A DNA stretch of 37,974 bases from Acidobacteriota bacterium (GCA_034211275.1 JAXHTF010000046.1:1-37974), one strand, 5' to 3'. Numbered from the stretch's first letter, positions 19,208 through 27,722 are shown. The notes: a model not told the origin generated them from the letters alone. A program made the numbers and translations.

Positions 19208-20787
19208 GCATTTTCAACCCTTCTCTCGTTTCCCTGCTGCGAGGACTCTTGGTGGCCGCCCTCATCGGCAGCGTCGGCTGCCTCGCTGGCTGTGGCGGCC
19301 CGGGCTCCGCGGTGGATCGCCCGGCGGGCTCTGCGCTCTGGGTTTCCGCCCAGGCACCGCCGGTGGGCTTGGAGGGAGTCGCCGACGCTGCCGCCAAGCT
19401 TGCCGACCAGGGCCTCAACATTCCCCAGGTTTCAGCCCTCGCCCGCGCCGGCGTCGGTGAGATCTTCGTCGAAGCTGCCACCCTGGAGTGGGACGGCGCC
19501 TCGCCCCGGCTGCTACAACATCGCTTGCCGGCCATGCCCCTGCGCACCTCCGCGAGCCTGGTGGTGCGGGGGGCGTGGGCATCGTCGGTGGAGCGGGCGG
19601 AGGAGAACGCCCAGGCGCTGGAGCGGGAGCTGGTGAGCCTCGCCTTCCGGGCCGAGGACGAGGGTTTGATCGTTCAGGGCTTCCATCTCGAGCTGGCGGC
19701 CCCAGGGGCTCCGGAGGAGATGCTCGAGAGCCTCGCCGCCACCCTCGCCCTGTTGCGCAAGGGCCTCACCGGCCAGCGCTACCTCTCCGTCGGCCTCCAG
19801 GCTCCCTGGCTGGAGCTGGAGACGCTACCGGCGCTGGCGGATACGGTGGACTTGTTGGTGCCGTGGCTGTACGGCAACCGCCCGCGGCACCCTCGGCGGG
19901 ACGAGGCTTGGGATCTGGCGGTGGTCGATGCCGCGCTGGAGCGTATGGAAGCCCTCGAAACCCCCTACCTGGTCGGGGTGGTGACCCTCAACACCATCGA
20001 GCATCTGAGCCGCCGCGGCGAAGTGCTGGGCCGGCGCACCGACGGCAATCTCTCCCGCTTGGCCCTGCATCCGCGGCTGGACCTGGAGTCGGGCTTCGTG
20101 CTCCTGGGCCTGGACTGCCGGCGCTACGACTTCCGGGTCGAGGCGCCGACGCGGCTTGGGGACTGGCGGCTGGGCATCGGGGAACGGGTGCGGGTTCAGG
20201 GGCTGAGCTACGAGTATCTGCGCGAGCTGCGCCGCCGGCTGTCAGCGCGGGATCTGGAGTATTGGCAGGGCCAGCTCTATTTCCGACGGCCCACCGCCGA
20301 GGAAGAGCTGACCCCTTCGGTGGAAGTTCTGACCGCGGCTCTGAGCCCTACGGAGGAGGATCCGCGGCTGGAGGTGGAGGTCGTTCCCGTGGTCACCGAG
20401 GGCGACCGCCTGCGGGTGCGGCTGGTGCTGCGCAACCCCACCGTGCGCACCAGCGAGCTCATCTTCCTCGACGCCAATCACCTGGATCTGGACGTCAGCG
20501 GAGCGGTCATCCTGTCCGCGGAACCGGGGGATTTCCAGCGCTATCAACTGCTGCGGGCGGATGCCCGGGGAGAGCTCTCGGTGAGCCTTCGCCAAGCGCA
20601 CCTGCTGCGCCTCTTCCGGCCGATTCTGGAGCCCGGGGCGGAAGTCAGCACCGGCGACATCGTGCTCCGCCGCACCAGCGGTCCGCTGGAGCTCATGCCC
20701 CGGGCCTCCTTCTTGCTTCCGGATGGCTCGCCGCTGGAGTCCCGCGCCCAGGTGTGGAACCCGGAGTCCCAACCCTCTGAGCCCTGA
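19204..20787 (+). CDS. Large lipoprotein of unknown function
   Basis: A 527-residue predicted lipoprotein beginning at GTG 19204, which overlaps the kinase TGA by 4 bp (GTGA). The signal peptide ends in a lipobox (GCLAGC, two candidate Cys). The mature N-terminal half alternates hydrophobic strands and amphipathic helices in a way that suggests a TIM-barrel-like fold: ALWVSAQAP, VGEIFVEAATLEW, GFHLELAAPG, VDLLVPWLYGNRP, LVGVVTLNT. It could be related to DUF3142-type or glycoside-hydrolase-like proteins, but no catalytic motif is certain. The C-terminal 170 residues look like beta-sandwich strands. Coupling to the sensor kinase hints that it could be an accessory sensor lipoprotein; that is inference only. 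Confidence 0.75.
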   Translation: MSIFNPSLVSLLRGLLVAALIGSVGCLAGCGGPGSAVDRPAGSALWVSAQAPPVGLEGVADAAAKLADQGLNIPQVSALARAGVGEIFVEAATLEWDGASPRLLQHRLPAMPLRTSASLVVRGAWASSVERAEENAQALERELVSLAFRAEDEGLIVQGFHLELAAPGAPEEMLESLAATLALLRKGLTGQRYLSVGLQAPWLELETLPALADTVDLLVPWLYGNRPRHPRRDEAWDLAVVDAALERMEALETPYLVGVVTLNTIEHLSRRGEVLGRRTDGNLSRLALHPRLDLESGFVLLGLDCRRYDFRVEAPTRLGDWRLGIGERVRVQGLSYEYLRELRRRLSARDLEYWQGQLYFRRPTAEEELTPSVEVLTAALSPTEEDPRLEVEVVPVVTEGDRLRVRLVLRNPTVRTSELIFLDANHLDLDVSGAVILSAEPGDFQRYQLLRADARGELSVSLRQAHLLRLFRPILEPGAEVSTGDIVLRRTSGPLELMPRASFLLPDGSPLESRAQVWNPESQPSEP

Positions 20788-20930
20788 TGCGCCGGATTGG
20801 GGGCCGCCCCGCCCTCCTCGGGCACACCAAGATCGTCTTAGACCTGCGCCCGGGAGCTGGGATACCATAGGAAGAGCGCTCGTCCTGCCGGTTTTCACTC
20901 AACATGCCGCGCGGAGAACCCAACTCTGCC

Positions 20931-20951
20931 CGAGCCTCTCCCTGAGGCTCG
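20931..20951 (+). promoter_or_regulatory. Leader hairpin upstream of the S9 peptidase
   Basis: A perfect 8-bp stem (CGAGCCTC, loop TCCCT, GAGGCTCG) lies 25 bp before the peptidase ATG and 11 bp before its GGAGG Shine-Dalgarno (20963-20967). No T-run follows, so it is more likely a leader structure than a terminator. Function is untested. Confidence 0.45.
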
Positions 20952-20976
20952 ACCAGACCTGCGGAGGTTTGACTCG

Positions 20977-23049
20977 ATGAATTGCAAGTTCCTGGCCCCT
21001 GGCTTCTGGCTCCTGGCGGTGCTCGCCGCCGTCGCCGTCTGTGTATCCGTACCCGCCGCCGCGTCGGGGCTCACCCCTGCGGACGTGATCCGCTTGGAGG
21101 CGGTGGAGGAGTCCGCGGTTTCTCCTGACGGCAGTCTGGTGGCCTACCTCCGGGATGTACCCCGGCATCCTCTGGAGGATGAGAACGGCACGGCCTGGCG
21201 CCAGCTCTACGTGGTGGACGGTGACGGAGAGAGCCGCCCCTTCGTGACCGGCCAGGAGCGCCTGGGGTCCATCGCCTGGACTCCCGACGGCCAGTCCATC
21301 ACCTTCCTGGTCAAGCGCGGCGACGACGAGCATCGCGGTTTGTGGGCGATCCCCATCGGCGGCGGCGAGGCGCGCAAGCTCCTCAGCCACGAGGGCGACA
21401 TCGCCGGTTACAGCCTCAGCCCCGACGGTGAGAAGGTCGCCTTTCTGGCGGAGGATCCGGAACCCGAAGAGCTGAAGGAGGCGCGGGAGAAGGGCTTCAA
21501 CCAGATCGTCTTCGAGGAGGATTGGCGGGACGTCAAGGTGTGGATCGCCGCTCTCGGTGAGGACGCCGGAGAGCCTCGCCGGCTGGACCTTCCGGGCACC
21601 GCTTCGGAGCTCCACTGGTCCCCCAAAGGCGACCGGCTGGCGGTCGCCCTACAGCCCACCCCGGCGGTGGACGACGAATACACCAGCCGCAAGGTCAAGC
21701 TCGTTTCCGCCACCGGCGAGGTGCTCGCCGGGGTGGACAACCCGGGCAAGCTGGGGCGCGTCGCCTGGAGCCCCGATGGCAAGCGCCTGGCGATGCTGTC
21801 GGCGGCGGATGAGAACGATCCCAGCGATGGGCGGCTGGCCTTGGTGGACGCTGCCAGTGGCGCCATGACCTACCTGATGCCGGGCCTCGAGGGTGATTTC
21901 GTGGACTTCGTCTGGAAGAACGACCAGACCCTGCTGGCGGTGGTCGCCGAGAGCGTCGAGCACGCCGTCTGGGAGGTCTCCGTAGGCGGTGACCACAGCG
22001 TCGTGGTCGCCGGCGGCGAGGGCTGTTGGGACTCCATCGAGATCGGTGCCGACGGCTCCACCGTCGCTCTCACCGGGGACACCGCCGCCCATCCCTCGGA
22101 GCTCTACCTGCTGGCCACAGACGGTCCCCGCCGCCTGACTCATCACAACCCCTGGCTGGCGGAGCGCGAGCTGGCGCCTCAGGAGGCGTTCAGCTATGAA
22201 GCCCGAGACGGCAAGACCATCGAGGGAATCCTGATCCGTCCCTTGGGCGGGGCGGACGGGGAGCGCTTCCCGCTGATCAACGACGTCCACGGCGGCCCCG
22301 AATCCCACTACTGCAACGGCTGGCTGACCTCCTATTCGCGGCTGGGCCAGATGGCGGCGGCCGAGGGCATGGGGGTGGCGCTGATCAACTACCGCGGCAG
22401 CACCGGCCGCGGCGTGGCCTTCGCCAAGGAGCACCAGGGCGACCCCGCGGGCAAGGAGTTCGACGATCTGGTGGACGGCGTCGACTACCTGGTGGAGCGC
22501 GGCCTGGTGGACAAGGATCGGGTGGGCATCATGGGCGGCTCCTACGGCGGTTTCGCCACCGCCTGGGGAGCTACCTACTACACCGAGCGCTACGCCGCCG
22601 GGGTGATGTTCGTAGGCATCTCCAACAATCTGTCCAAGGCCTTCAACACCGATATCCCGGAGGAGATGGTCCTGGTGCACCAGCGCCGGCGGGTTTGGGA
22701 CGACTGGCAGTTCTTCCTCGAGCGCAGCCCCATCTACCACGCTCAAAAGGGAGAGACGCCGCTGCTCATCGCCCACGGTGACTCCGACGAGCGGGTCCAT
22801 CCGGAGCAATCTCTGGAGCTCTATCGAGCCCTCAAGATCGCCGGCAACGCGCCGGTGCGCCACGTCGTCTATCCCGGTGAGCCCCACGGCAACCGCAAGG
22901 CGGCGGCGCGGCTGGACTACACCCTGCGGGCGCTGCGCTGGTTCAAGCACTATCTGGCGCCCGGTGATCAGCGGGACGCGGAGCTTCCGGACTGGCGCCT
23001 GGACTATGCCGGTGCCCTCGGGATGTCCGACGAGGAGCCCGAGGGTTGA
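20977..23049 (+). CDS. Exported S9 (prolyl oligopeptidase family) peptidase
   Basis: A 690-residue serine peptidase with an N-terminal Sec signal ending around VPAAASG. Residues about 40-390 form a beta-propeller of WD/TolB-like blades with repeated SPDG and TPDG turns. The C-terminal alpha/beta-hydrolase domain carries the catalytic triad: S522 in MGGSYGGFAT, D604 in HGDSDERV and H637 in GEPHGNRK. It would cleave small peptides, often after Pro or Ala (DPP-IV/acylaminoacyl-peptidase-like), in the periplasm or outside. The ATG at 20977 has a strong GGAGG. Its TGA overlaps the TTG start of the glutaminyl cyclase, so the two are probably made together. This pairs an exopeptidase-type enzyme with one that caps N-terminal Gln. 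Confidence 0.93.
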   Translation: MNCKFLAPGFWLLAVLAAVAVCVSVPAAASGLTPADVIRLEAVEESAVSPDGSLVAYLRDVPRHPLEDENGTAWRQLYVVDGDGESRPFVTGQERLGSIAWTPDGQSITFLVKRGDDEHRGLWAIPIGGGEARKLLSHEGDIAGYSLSPDGEKVAFLAEDPEPEELKEAREKGFNQIVFEEDWRDVKVWIAALGEDAGEPRRLDLPGTASELHWSPKGDRLAVALQPTPAVDDEYTSRKVKLVSATGEVLAGVDNPGKLGRVAWSPDGKRLAMLSAADENDPSDGRLALVDAASGAMTYLMPGLEGDFVDFVWKNDQTLLAVVAESVEHAVWEVSVGGDHSVVVAGGEGCWDSIEIGADGSTVALTGDTAAHPSELYLLATDGPRRLTHHNPWLAERELAPQEAFSYEARDGKTIEGILIRPLGGADGERFPLINDVHGGPESHYCNGWLTSYSRLGQMAAAEGMGVALINYRGSTGRGVAFAKEHQGDPAGKEFDDLVDGVDYLVERGLVDKDRVGIMGGSYGGFATAWGATYYTERYAAGVMFVGISNNLSKAFNTDIPEEMVLVHQRRRVWDDWQFFLERSPIYHAQKGETPLLIAHGDSDERVHPEQSLELYRALKIAGNAPVRHVVYPGEPHGNRKAAARLDYTLRALRWFKHYLAPGDQRDAELPDWRLDYAGALGMSDEEPEG

Positions 23050-23939
23050 GTCCCCGGGGCCGGCTGCTCTTGGGAGGGTTGGCGGTGGCGGCCCTCGCCG
23101 GCGCCGTCATGCTCCTGAGCCCGGCCGGCTCCGAGACAGTGGAAGAGCCCGGGGAACGGTCGACGGCATCCCGACAGCAGACAGCAGTAGCCTCCTCGAA
23201 AGCCTCCACGAGGGCTTCCGAAAGGGCCGCTACGCCGGCCCCCGTCGAGCGGCTGCGGGTGCGCGCCGTGGCCGAGTACCCCCACGACCCCGGTGCCTAC
23301 ACCCAGGGGCTGCTGTGGCACGGCGGGGAACTCTACGAGAGCACCGGCCTCCACGGCCGCTCTTCGGTGCGGCGGGTGAATCTGAAGACCGGCCAGTTAG
23401 AGCACCGCTTCGCCTTGGCGGAGCATCTCTTCGGCGAAGGATTGGCGCTGGTGGGGGAGCGCCTCTTCCTGCTCACCTGGCAGGCCGAGACGGGCTTTAT
23501 CCTCGACCGCGAAAGCTTTGAGGAGATCGGACGCTTCTCCTATCGGGGCGAGGGCTGGGGACTATGTTACGACGGTGAGCGGCTGATCTTCTCCGACGGC
23601 CAGGCTCGACTGCGCTTTTTCGATCCGGAGGGCTTTGCTCCCCTCGGGGAGATGCCGGTGACGTTGGAGGGGCGCCCCCAGCGCGGCCTCAACGAGCTCG
23701 AATGCGTCGACGGCATGGTCTACGCCAACATTTACGGCGCCGACAGCCTGGTGCGCATCGATCCCCGGGACGGCCGGGTCACCGGCGTCATCGACGCCTC
23801 CGGCCTTCTCGATCCCCGGGCCCGGGCCGCGGCGGAAGTCCTCAACGGCATCGCCTACCGCCCGGAGACCGGCACCTGGCTGCTGACGGGTAAATTGTGG
23901 CCCAAGGTCTTCGAGGTGCTCTTCGAGCCGATCCCGTGA
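23046..23939 (+). CDS. Glutaminyl-peptide cyclotransferase (glutamine cyclotransferase family)
   Basis: A 297-residue protein of the bacterial/plant-type glutaminyl cyclase family, which folds as a five-bladed propeller and converts N-terminal Gln to pyroglutamate. Family landmarks are YPHDPGAYTQGLLWHGGELYESTGLHGRS, EHLFGEGLAL, GEGWGLCYDG, LNELECVDGMVYANI and VLNGIAYRP. An N-terminal hydrophobic segment (LLLGGLAVAALAGAVMLL) followed by a 50-residue Ser/Thr/Glu-rich linker indicates export or membrane anchoring. The start is taken as TTG at 23046, overlapping the peptidase stop (TTGA); an internal ATG at 23109 is possible but would cut the signal. The last codons and stop are repeated downstream (23927-23982). 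Confidence 0.88.
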   Translation: MSPRGRLLLGGLAVAALAGAVMLLSPAGSETVEEPGERSTASRQQTAVASSKASTRASERAATPAPVERLRVRAVAEYPHDPGAYTQGLLWHGGELYESTGLHGRSSVRRVNLKTGQLEHRFALAEHLFGEGLALVGERLFLLTWQAETGFILDRESFEEIGRFSYRGEGWGLCYDGERLIFSDGQARLRFFDPEGFAPLGEMPVTLEGRPQRGLNELECVDGMVYANIYGADSLVRIDPRDGRVTGVIDASGLLDPRARAAAEVLNGIAYRPETGTWLLTGKLWPKVFEVLFEPIP

Positions 23940-23982
23940 AGCCGATCCCGTGAAGCCGATCCCGTGAAGCCGATTCCGTGAG
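23927..23982 (+). repeat. 14-bp tandem repeat x4 duplicating a gene's 3' end and stop
   Basis: Four 14-base units (23927-23940, 23941-23954, 23955-23968, 23969-23982) share GCCGATCCCGTGAA; the first three are identical and the fourth has two changes. Unit 1 spans the end of the glutaminyl cyclase and its TGA, so the stop codon is copied three more times into the intergenic region in shifted frames. The design is the same as at 13193-13244 but the sequence is unrelated. Confidence 0.92.
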
Positions 23983-24082
23983 AGGCCGCCGTGAAACGCG
24001 GGCCGGTGCCGGGCCGTAGTCTTCATAGGATTCGAAGCAGGCCCACTACCTCGAGGGCGCCGACCTCGGATTGGAAGCGGTT

Positions 24083-24112
24083 TTGTCGCTGAGGGCCGGG
24101 GTGGGGTAGCCT
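24083..24112 (+). promoter_or_regulatory. Candidate sigma-70-type promoter of the GYF-AIM24 gene
   Basis: TTGTCG (24083-24088) and TAGCCT (24107-24112) are separated by 18 bp. The predicted transcript would have a leader of roughly 55 bases ending in AAGGAGAG (24157-24164), a good Shine-Dalgarno for the ATG at 24173. The -10 match is only moderate. Confidence 0.35.
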
Positions 24113-24172
24113 ACTGGGGTATGCAAATCTAGCTAGAAAACATCTTGGATACATACAAGGAGAGATCGTCTG

Positions 24173-25201
24173 ATGAGTGAAGGTCAGGTCTGGTACGTCG
24201 CAGTGCAGGGACAGCAGCAGGGCCCGTTCACGTTGGAGGATGTGGTCGCCGGGCTGCGGGAGGGACGTTACGACCGCAGCACCCACGTCTTCCGGCAGGG
24301 AATGGACGGCTGGAGCACCATCGGTGACCGGGACGAATTCGCCGGGGCCTTGGGCACCGCCGTGGCACCGCCGCCGCCTCCGTCCACCGCCCACCGTACC
24401 TCCCACGAGATCGACTACGAGCTCTTTGGCTCCGAGATGCAATTTGTCGAGATCACCCTCGATCCCCAGGAAGCGTGCATCGCAGAAGCCGGCGGCATGA
24501 TGTACATGGACCCGGGGATCAAGATGGAGACCATCTTCGGTGACGGCTCCGCCAAGAGCGACGGCGGCGGCCTGATGGGCAAATTCCTCGGCGCCGGCAA
24601 GCGCCTGCTCACCGGCGAGTCGCTGTTCATGACCATCTTCGCCAACGTCGGTCATCAGCGCCAGAAGGTAGCCTTCGCGTCGCCCTACCCGGGCAAGATC
24701 CTGGCCATCGATCTGTCGGACCACAACGGCAGCCTGCTGTGCCAGAAGGATGCCTTCCTGGCCGCCGCCAAGGGCATCTCCGTGGGCATTGCCCTGCAGC
24801 GCAAGCTCGGCGCCGGCTTCTTCGGTGGCGAAGGCTTCATCCTGCAGAAGCTGGAGGGGGACGGCCTGAGCTTCGTCCACGCCGGCGGTACGATTCTGAG
24901 CCGCGATCTGGAGCCCGGCGAGAGCCTTCGGGTGGACACCGGCTGCATCGTCGCCTTCGAGGAGCGAGTGAACTACGACATCCAATTCGTCGGCGGCATC
25001 AAGACCGCCGTCTTCGGCGGTGAGGGTCTGTTCTACGCCACCCTCACCGGCCCGGGGCGCATCTGGCTCCAGAGCCTGCCGTTCAGCCGTCTCGCCGGCC
25101 GCGTCTTCGCCGCCGCTCCCCAGACCGGCGGCCGCCGCAAGGGCGAGGGCTCGATCCTCGACGCCGTCGGCGGCCTGGGGAACCTCCTCGACGGCGACTG
25201 A
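24173..25201 (+). CDS. GYF domain-AIM24 family fusion protein
   Basis: A 342-residue cytoplasmic-looking protein with no signal peptide. Residues about 6-58 form a GYF_2-type domain ([30 protein letters not shown]), a small module that binds Pro-rich peptides. A Pro-rich linker ([11 protein letters not shown]) follows. Residues about 80-320 match the AIM24/TIGR00266 family: a double-stranded beta-helix protein with [16 protein letters not shown], a Gly-rich insertion, [17 protein letters not shown]-like strands and [17 protein letters not shown]24 relatives are found in mitochondria and many bacteria; the biochemical role is unknown. The linker's own Pro tract could bind the GYF domain in cis. 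Single-gene transcript, flanked by a candidate promoter and a hairpin terminator. Confidence 0.88.
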   Translation: MSEGQVWYVAVQGQQQGPFTLEDVVAGLREGRYDRSTHVFRQGMDGWSTIGDRDEFAGALGTAVAPPPPPSTAHRTSHEIDYELFGSEMQFVEITLDPQEACIAEAGGMMYMDPGIKMETIFGDGSAKSDGGGLMGKFLGAGKRLLTGESLFMTIFANVGHQRQKVAFASPYPGKILAIDLSDHNGSLLCQKDAFLAAAKGISVGIALQRKLGAGFFGGEGFILQKLEGDGLSFVHAGGTILSRDLEPGESLRVDTGCIVAFEERVNYDIQFVGGIKTAVFGGEGLFYATLTGPGRIWLQSLPFSRLAGRVFAAAPQTGGRRKGEGSILDAVGGLGNLLDGD

Positions 25202-25218
25202 TCCTGGAGGCCTGGGCA

Positions 25219-25250
25219 CGGTGGCCGGCCGAGCGTCGGGTCGGCCACCG
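25219..25250 (+). terminator. Hairpin terminator after the GYF-AIM24 gene
   Basis: A 12-bp stem (left arm 25219-25230 starting CGGTGGCCG, right arm 25239-25250 ending CGGCCACCG) with one G-U pair and an 8-base loop begins 18 bases after the stop. There is only a weak T-rich tract downstream, so it may be a Rho-assisted or bidirectional terminator. Confidence 0.55.
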
Positions 25251-25371
25251 GCATTGCGTTCAGGTCAGCTGACTAGAAGCTGAGCGGACTTGCAGGTTGA
25301 GGAGCAAGCGGTTCGGGCAGGGGAGAGGGGACGGCCTCGGCCGGGGGAAAGAGGATCCGCCGGGTAAGGGC

Positions 25372-25659
25372 TTAGCCTACTGGGGCTTCGACTTTGAGCA
25401 TGCGCGCCCAGGCGGCGCGAAGGTTTTCCGGTAGGTCTAGATCCGGGAAGATCTCGCGGACTTCGTCTCGGCTTACATAAGCCCAGATGTCTTCCCATTG
25501 GGCATAGCGAAGCAGGTGAGAGATGGCCCAGGCTCGCCGCTCTTGATCCTCGCCGGCAAGGATCTCTTGCAGCTCTTCCTCGGTGATCTCTTGCTCCGGG
25601 AAAAAGTACAGCGGGCTCTGGCTCTTTTTGCTTCCGTTGTCGGTACTCGTTGGTCTCAT
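25372..25659 (-). CDS. Small orphan protein, hypothetical (antitoxin-like context uncertain)
   Basis: A 95-residue, mostly alpha-helical, acidic protein. The N-terminal 15 residues are polar and disordered (MRPTSTDNGSKKSQSP). The rest reads EEELQEILAGEDQERRAWAI, then HLLRYAQWEDIWAYVSRDEVREIF and a final LPENLRAAWARMLK helix. The pattern 'RAWAISxLLRYxxWxDIW' resembles short helical proteins sometimes found beside nucleotidyltransferase (AbiEii-type) toxin genes, but that is from memory and there is no toxin gene here. The ATG at 25659 is supported by a good promoter just upstream whose transcript would have only about 5 leader bases. It is divergent from tRNA-Gly. Function unknown. Confidence 0.7.
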   Translation of the reverse strand: MRPTSTDNGSKKSQSPLYFFPEQEITEEELQEILAGEDQERRAWAISHLLRYAQWEDIWAYVSRDEVREIFPDLDLPENLRAAWARMLKVEAPVG

Positions 25660-25670
25660 GGTCACCTGCC

Positions 25671-25699
25671 AGTATAGCTTGCCGATTCGGTTTGGCAAG
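25671..25699 (-). promoter_or_regulatory. Promoter with embedded inverted repeat for the orphan gene
   Basis: On the minus strand TTGCCA (25698-25693) and TATACT (25676-25671) are 16 bp apart, a near-consensus promoter. An inverted repeat, CTTGCC (25678-25683) and GGCAAG (25694-25699) with a 10-base spacer, fills the space between the two boxes and overlaps the -35. It is placed where a repressor would block transcription. Confidence 0.6.
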
Positions 25700-25724
25700 G
25701 GCGTGTTGAACCGGGAAGATGCCC

Positions 25725-25754
25725 TTGACCGGCGCTGAGAGCATGCGCTAAGTT
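25725..25754 (+). promoter_or_regulatory. Promoter of tRNA-Gly(CCC)
   Basis: TTGACC (25725-25730) and TAAGTT (25749-25754) with an 18-bp spacer would start transcription about 15 bases before the mature tRNA. A second inverted repeat (AAGGGC 25697-25702, GCCCTT 25721-25726) overlaps the -35 and the divergent gene's operator-like repeat. Confidence 0.55.
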
Positions 25755-25776
25755 CCACCCGATAGCGATTTACTGA

Positions 25777-25852
25777 GCGGGCATAACTCAGCTGGTAGAG
25801 TGCAAGCTTCCCAAGCTTGATGTCGCGGGTTCGAGTCCCGTTGCCCGCTCCA
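25777..25852 (+). tRNA. tRNA-Gly (anticodon CCC)
   Basis: A full cloverleaf can be drawn: acceptor GCGGGCA (25777-25783) with TGCCCGC (25842-25848), D-arm ACTC/GAGT, anticodon stem CAAGC/GCTTG with loop TTCCCAA giving anticodon CCC, and a T-arm with loop TTCGAGT. CCA is encoded (25850-25852). The anticodon reads GGG codons. A sigma-70-type promoter lies just upstream; the bactofilin gene begins 102 bp downstream on the same strand. Confidence 0.95.
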
Positions 25853-25954
25853 TGTTCTTCTTCGCCTCTCCAGACTTTCCAGGAGAGCCTGGGCTTGGCT
25901 TTGGCCGAGATCTGGGTGAACTGCCAATTGACCCGAATACGGAGCTCTTCTCCG

Positions 25955-26542
25955 ATGGCCATTTTTCGCCGCGACAATCCCAGCCCCGAATCATCCACCC
26001 CTCCCAGACCCCGACCGCCTCGAGACGTTCCCAGCCCGGCAGCGCGCAAGGGCCCGACCCACATCGCCGCCGGATCCCGGGTCGTTGGGGAGATCACCGG
26101 CGACACCGAGGTGTTGGTGGACGGTCAGCTCGAAGGGCGGATTCAGCTCGATAGCTCCGTCACCATCGGCCGGGAAGGGCAGGTGAAGGGAGAGGTCGAG
26201 GCGATGGCGGTGCGCATCGAGGGGACGGTGCACGGCAACGTCCGGGGCCGGGAGCGGGTCGAGGTTCTCGCCACCGGTTCGCTGGAAGGGGATATCTCCG
26301 CGGCCCGGGTGGTGATCGCCGAGGGCGCTTTCTTCAAGGGGGGCGTTGATATGAACAGCGCCGGCCGGTCGTCGGCCCCGAAGGGAAGCTCCGGTGGTGG
26401 CCAAGCTGCGGGCAGTGGCGGGTCGGATAGCCAGGCCCAGAAGAAGCAGGCCCAGAAGCCCGGCGACGACAGCGGAGCTTCCGGGGGAGCGAATAAAGGG
26501 AGTAGCAGCACCGGCGGTGGAGCCAGAAAGGGCAAGGCATGA
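25955..26542 (+). CDS. Bactofilin-family cytoskeletal protein
   Basis: A 195-residue protein with a central bactofilin (DUF583) domain at about residues 28-130: repeated beta-helix rungs such as [46 protein letters not shown] and [13 protein letters not shown]. The N-terminus (MAIFRRDNP) resembles the membrane-binding stub of bactofilins. The C-terminal 60 residues are Gly/Ser/Ala/Lys-rich and disordered. Bactofilins self-assemble into filaments that scaffold cell-shape or envelope machinery. The ATG at 25955 is chosen because it gives the family N-terminus; the frame is open upstream through the tRNA, which is not coding. Its TGA overlaps the ATG of alanine dehydrogenase by 4 bp. Confidence 0.88.
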   Translation: MAIFRRDNPSPESSTPPRPRPPRDVPSPAARKGPTHIAAGSRVVGEITGDTEVLVDGQLEGRIQLDSSVTIGREGQVKGEVEAMAVRIEGTVHGNVRGRERVEVLATGSLEGDISAARVVIAEGAFFKGGVDMNSAGRSSAPKGSSGGGQAAGSGGSDSQAQKKQAQKPGDDSGASGGANKGSSSTGGGARKGKA

Positions 26543-27666
26543 GGGTTGGAATCCCCAAGGAAGTCAAGGATCACGAGTATCGCGTCGGTTTGATCCCCGC
26601 GGCGGTGCACGCCCTGGTGGACGCCGGTCACGAGGTCTTCGTCCAGGCCGGGGCCGGTCTCGGCAGCGACATCAGCGATCACGAGTACGAGGAGGTCGGC
26701 GCTTCGATCCTCCCCACTGCCGACGCCGTCTGGGAGCGGGCGGAGATGGTGGTCAAGGTCAAGGAGCCGGTGGAGGAGGAGTTTTCCCGGATGCAGGAGG
26801 GGCAAACCCTCTTCACTTATCTCCACCTGGCGCCCCTGACGGAGCTCACCGACGTGCTGCTGGAGCGCAAGGTCACCGGTATCGCCTACGAGACCATCAC
26901 CGACCGCCACGGCCATCTGCCGCTGCTGGTGCCCATGTCGGAGGTGGCGGGGCGCATGGCGGTGCTGGTGGGCGCCAACTTCCTCAAGCGCACCACCGGG
27001 GGCCGCGGCACGCTGCTCTGCGGCGTTCCGGGAGTGCCGCCGGGGGATGTGATCATCATCGGCGGCGGCATCGTGGGCCTCAACTCCGCCCGCATCGCCC
27101 TGGGCTTCGGCGCCCGGGTCACCATCCTGGAGACCAACCTGGAACGCATGCGCTGGATCGACGACGTCTTCGACGGTCAGATCACCACCCTGGCGAGCAA
27201 CCATCACAATATTCGCGCAGCTCTGTCCCGGGCGGACTTGCTCATCGGCGCGGTGCTGATCCCCGGCCGCTCGGCGCCCAAGCTGATCACCCGCGAGATG
27301 ATGCACGTGATGAAGAAGGGAGCGGTGGCGGTGGACGTGGCGGTGGATCAGGGCGGTTGCTTCGAGACCACCCGGCCCACCACCCATTCGAATCCCACCT
27401 ATGTCGAGGAGGGCGTGGTGCACTACTGCGTCACCAACATGCCCGGCGCCGTGCCCCGTACCTCCACCTTCGCCCTCAACAACGCCACCATGCCCTACGC
27501 CCTGGCGCTGGCCAACAAGGGAGTGGAGAAGGCGGTGAGCGAGGACATCGGCCTGCGCAACGGCGTCAACACCTACCAGGGCGAGATCACCTGCGCGCCG
27601 GTGGCCGAATCCCAGGACCGCCGCTACCGGGCCCTCGAGGACATGATCGAGTTCACGGTCAGCTGA
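26539..27666 (+). CDS. ald: Alanine dehydrogenase
   Basis: A 375-residue NAD-dependent enzyme interconverting L-alanine with pyruvate and ammonia. The N-terminal [20 protein letters not shown] is the family signature. The catalytic Lys lies in VKVKEP near residue 75 and the catalytic His in TYLHLAPL near residue 96. The NAD-binding Rossmann motif is [20 protein letters not shown], and [21 protein letters not shown] is the typical C-terminal stretch. Length is standard. It starts inside the bactofilin stop codon (ATGA), so expression is tied to a cytoskeletal gene, an odd pairing. Together with urocanase and the peptidase it fits an amino-acid-consuming lifestyle (inference). Confidence 0.96.
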   Translation: MRVGIPKEVKDHEYRVGLIPAAVHALVDAGHEVFVQAGAGLGSDISDHEYEEVGASILPTADAVWERAEMVVKVKEPVEEEFSRMQEGQTLFTYLHLAPLTELTDVLLERKVTGIAYETITDRHGHLPLLVPMSEVAGRMAVLVGANFLKRTTGGRGTLLCGVPGVPPGDVIIIGGGIVGLNSARIALGFGARVTILETNLERMRWIDDVFDGQITTLASNHHNIRAALSRADLLIGAVLIPGRSAPKLITREMMHVMKKGAVAVDVAVDQGGCFETTRPTTHSNPTYVEEGVVHYCVTNMPGAVPRTSTFALNNATMPYALALANKGVEKAVSEDIGLRNGVNTYQGEITCAPVAESQDRRYRALEDMIEFTVS

Positions 27667-27722
27667 TCTCGTCTTGGTTCGTTTGCCGATGGACTTGCAC
27701 GGGAGGTTGCGATCCGAGCCCC

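Noticed and set aside
25777-25955. tRNA-Gly(CCC) as an integration site for a mobile element.
   Set aside because: No integrase, no duplicated tRNA 3' end and no composition change are seen on either side.
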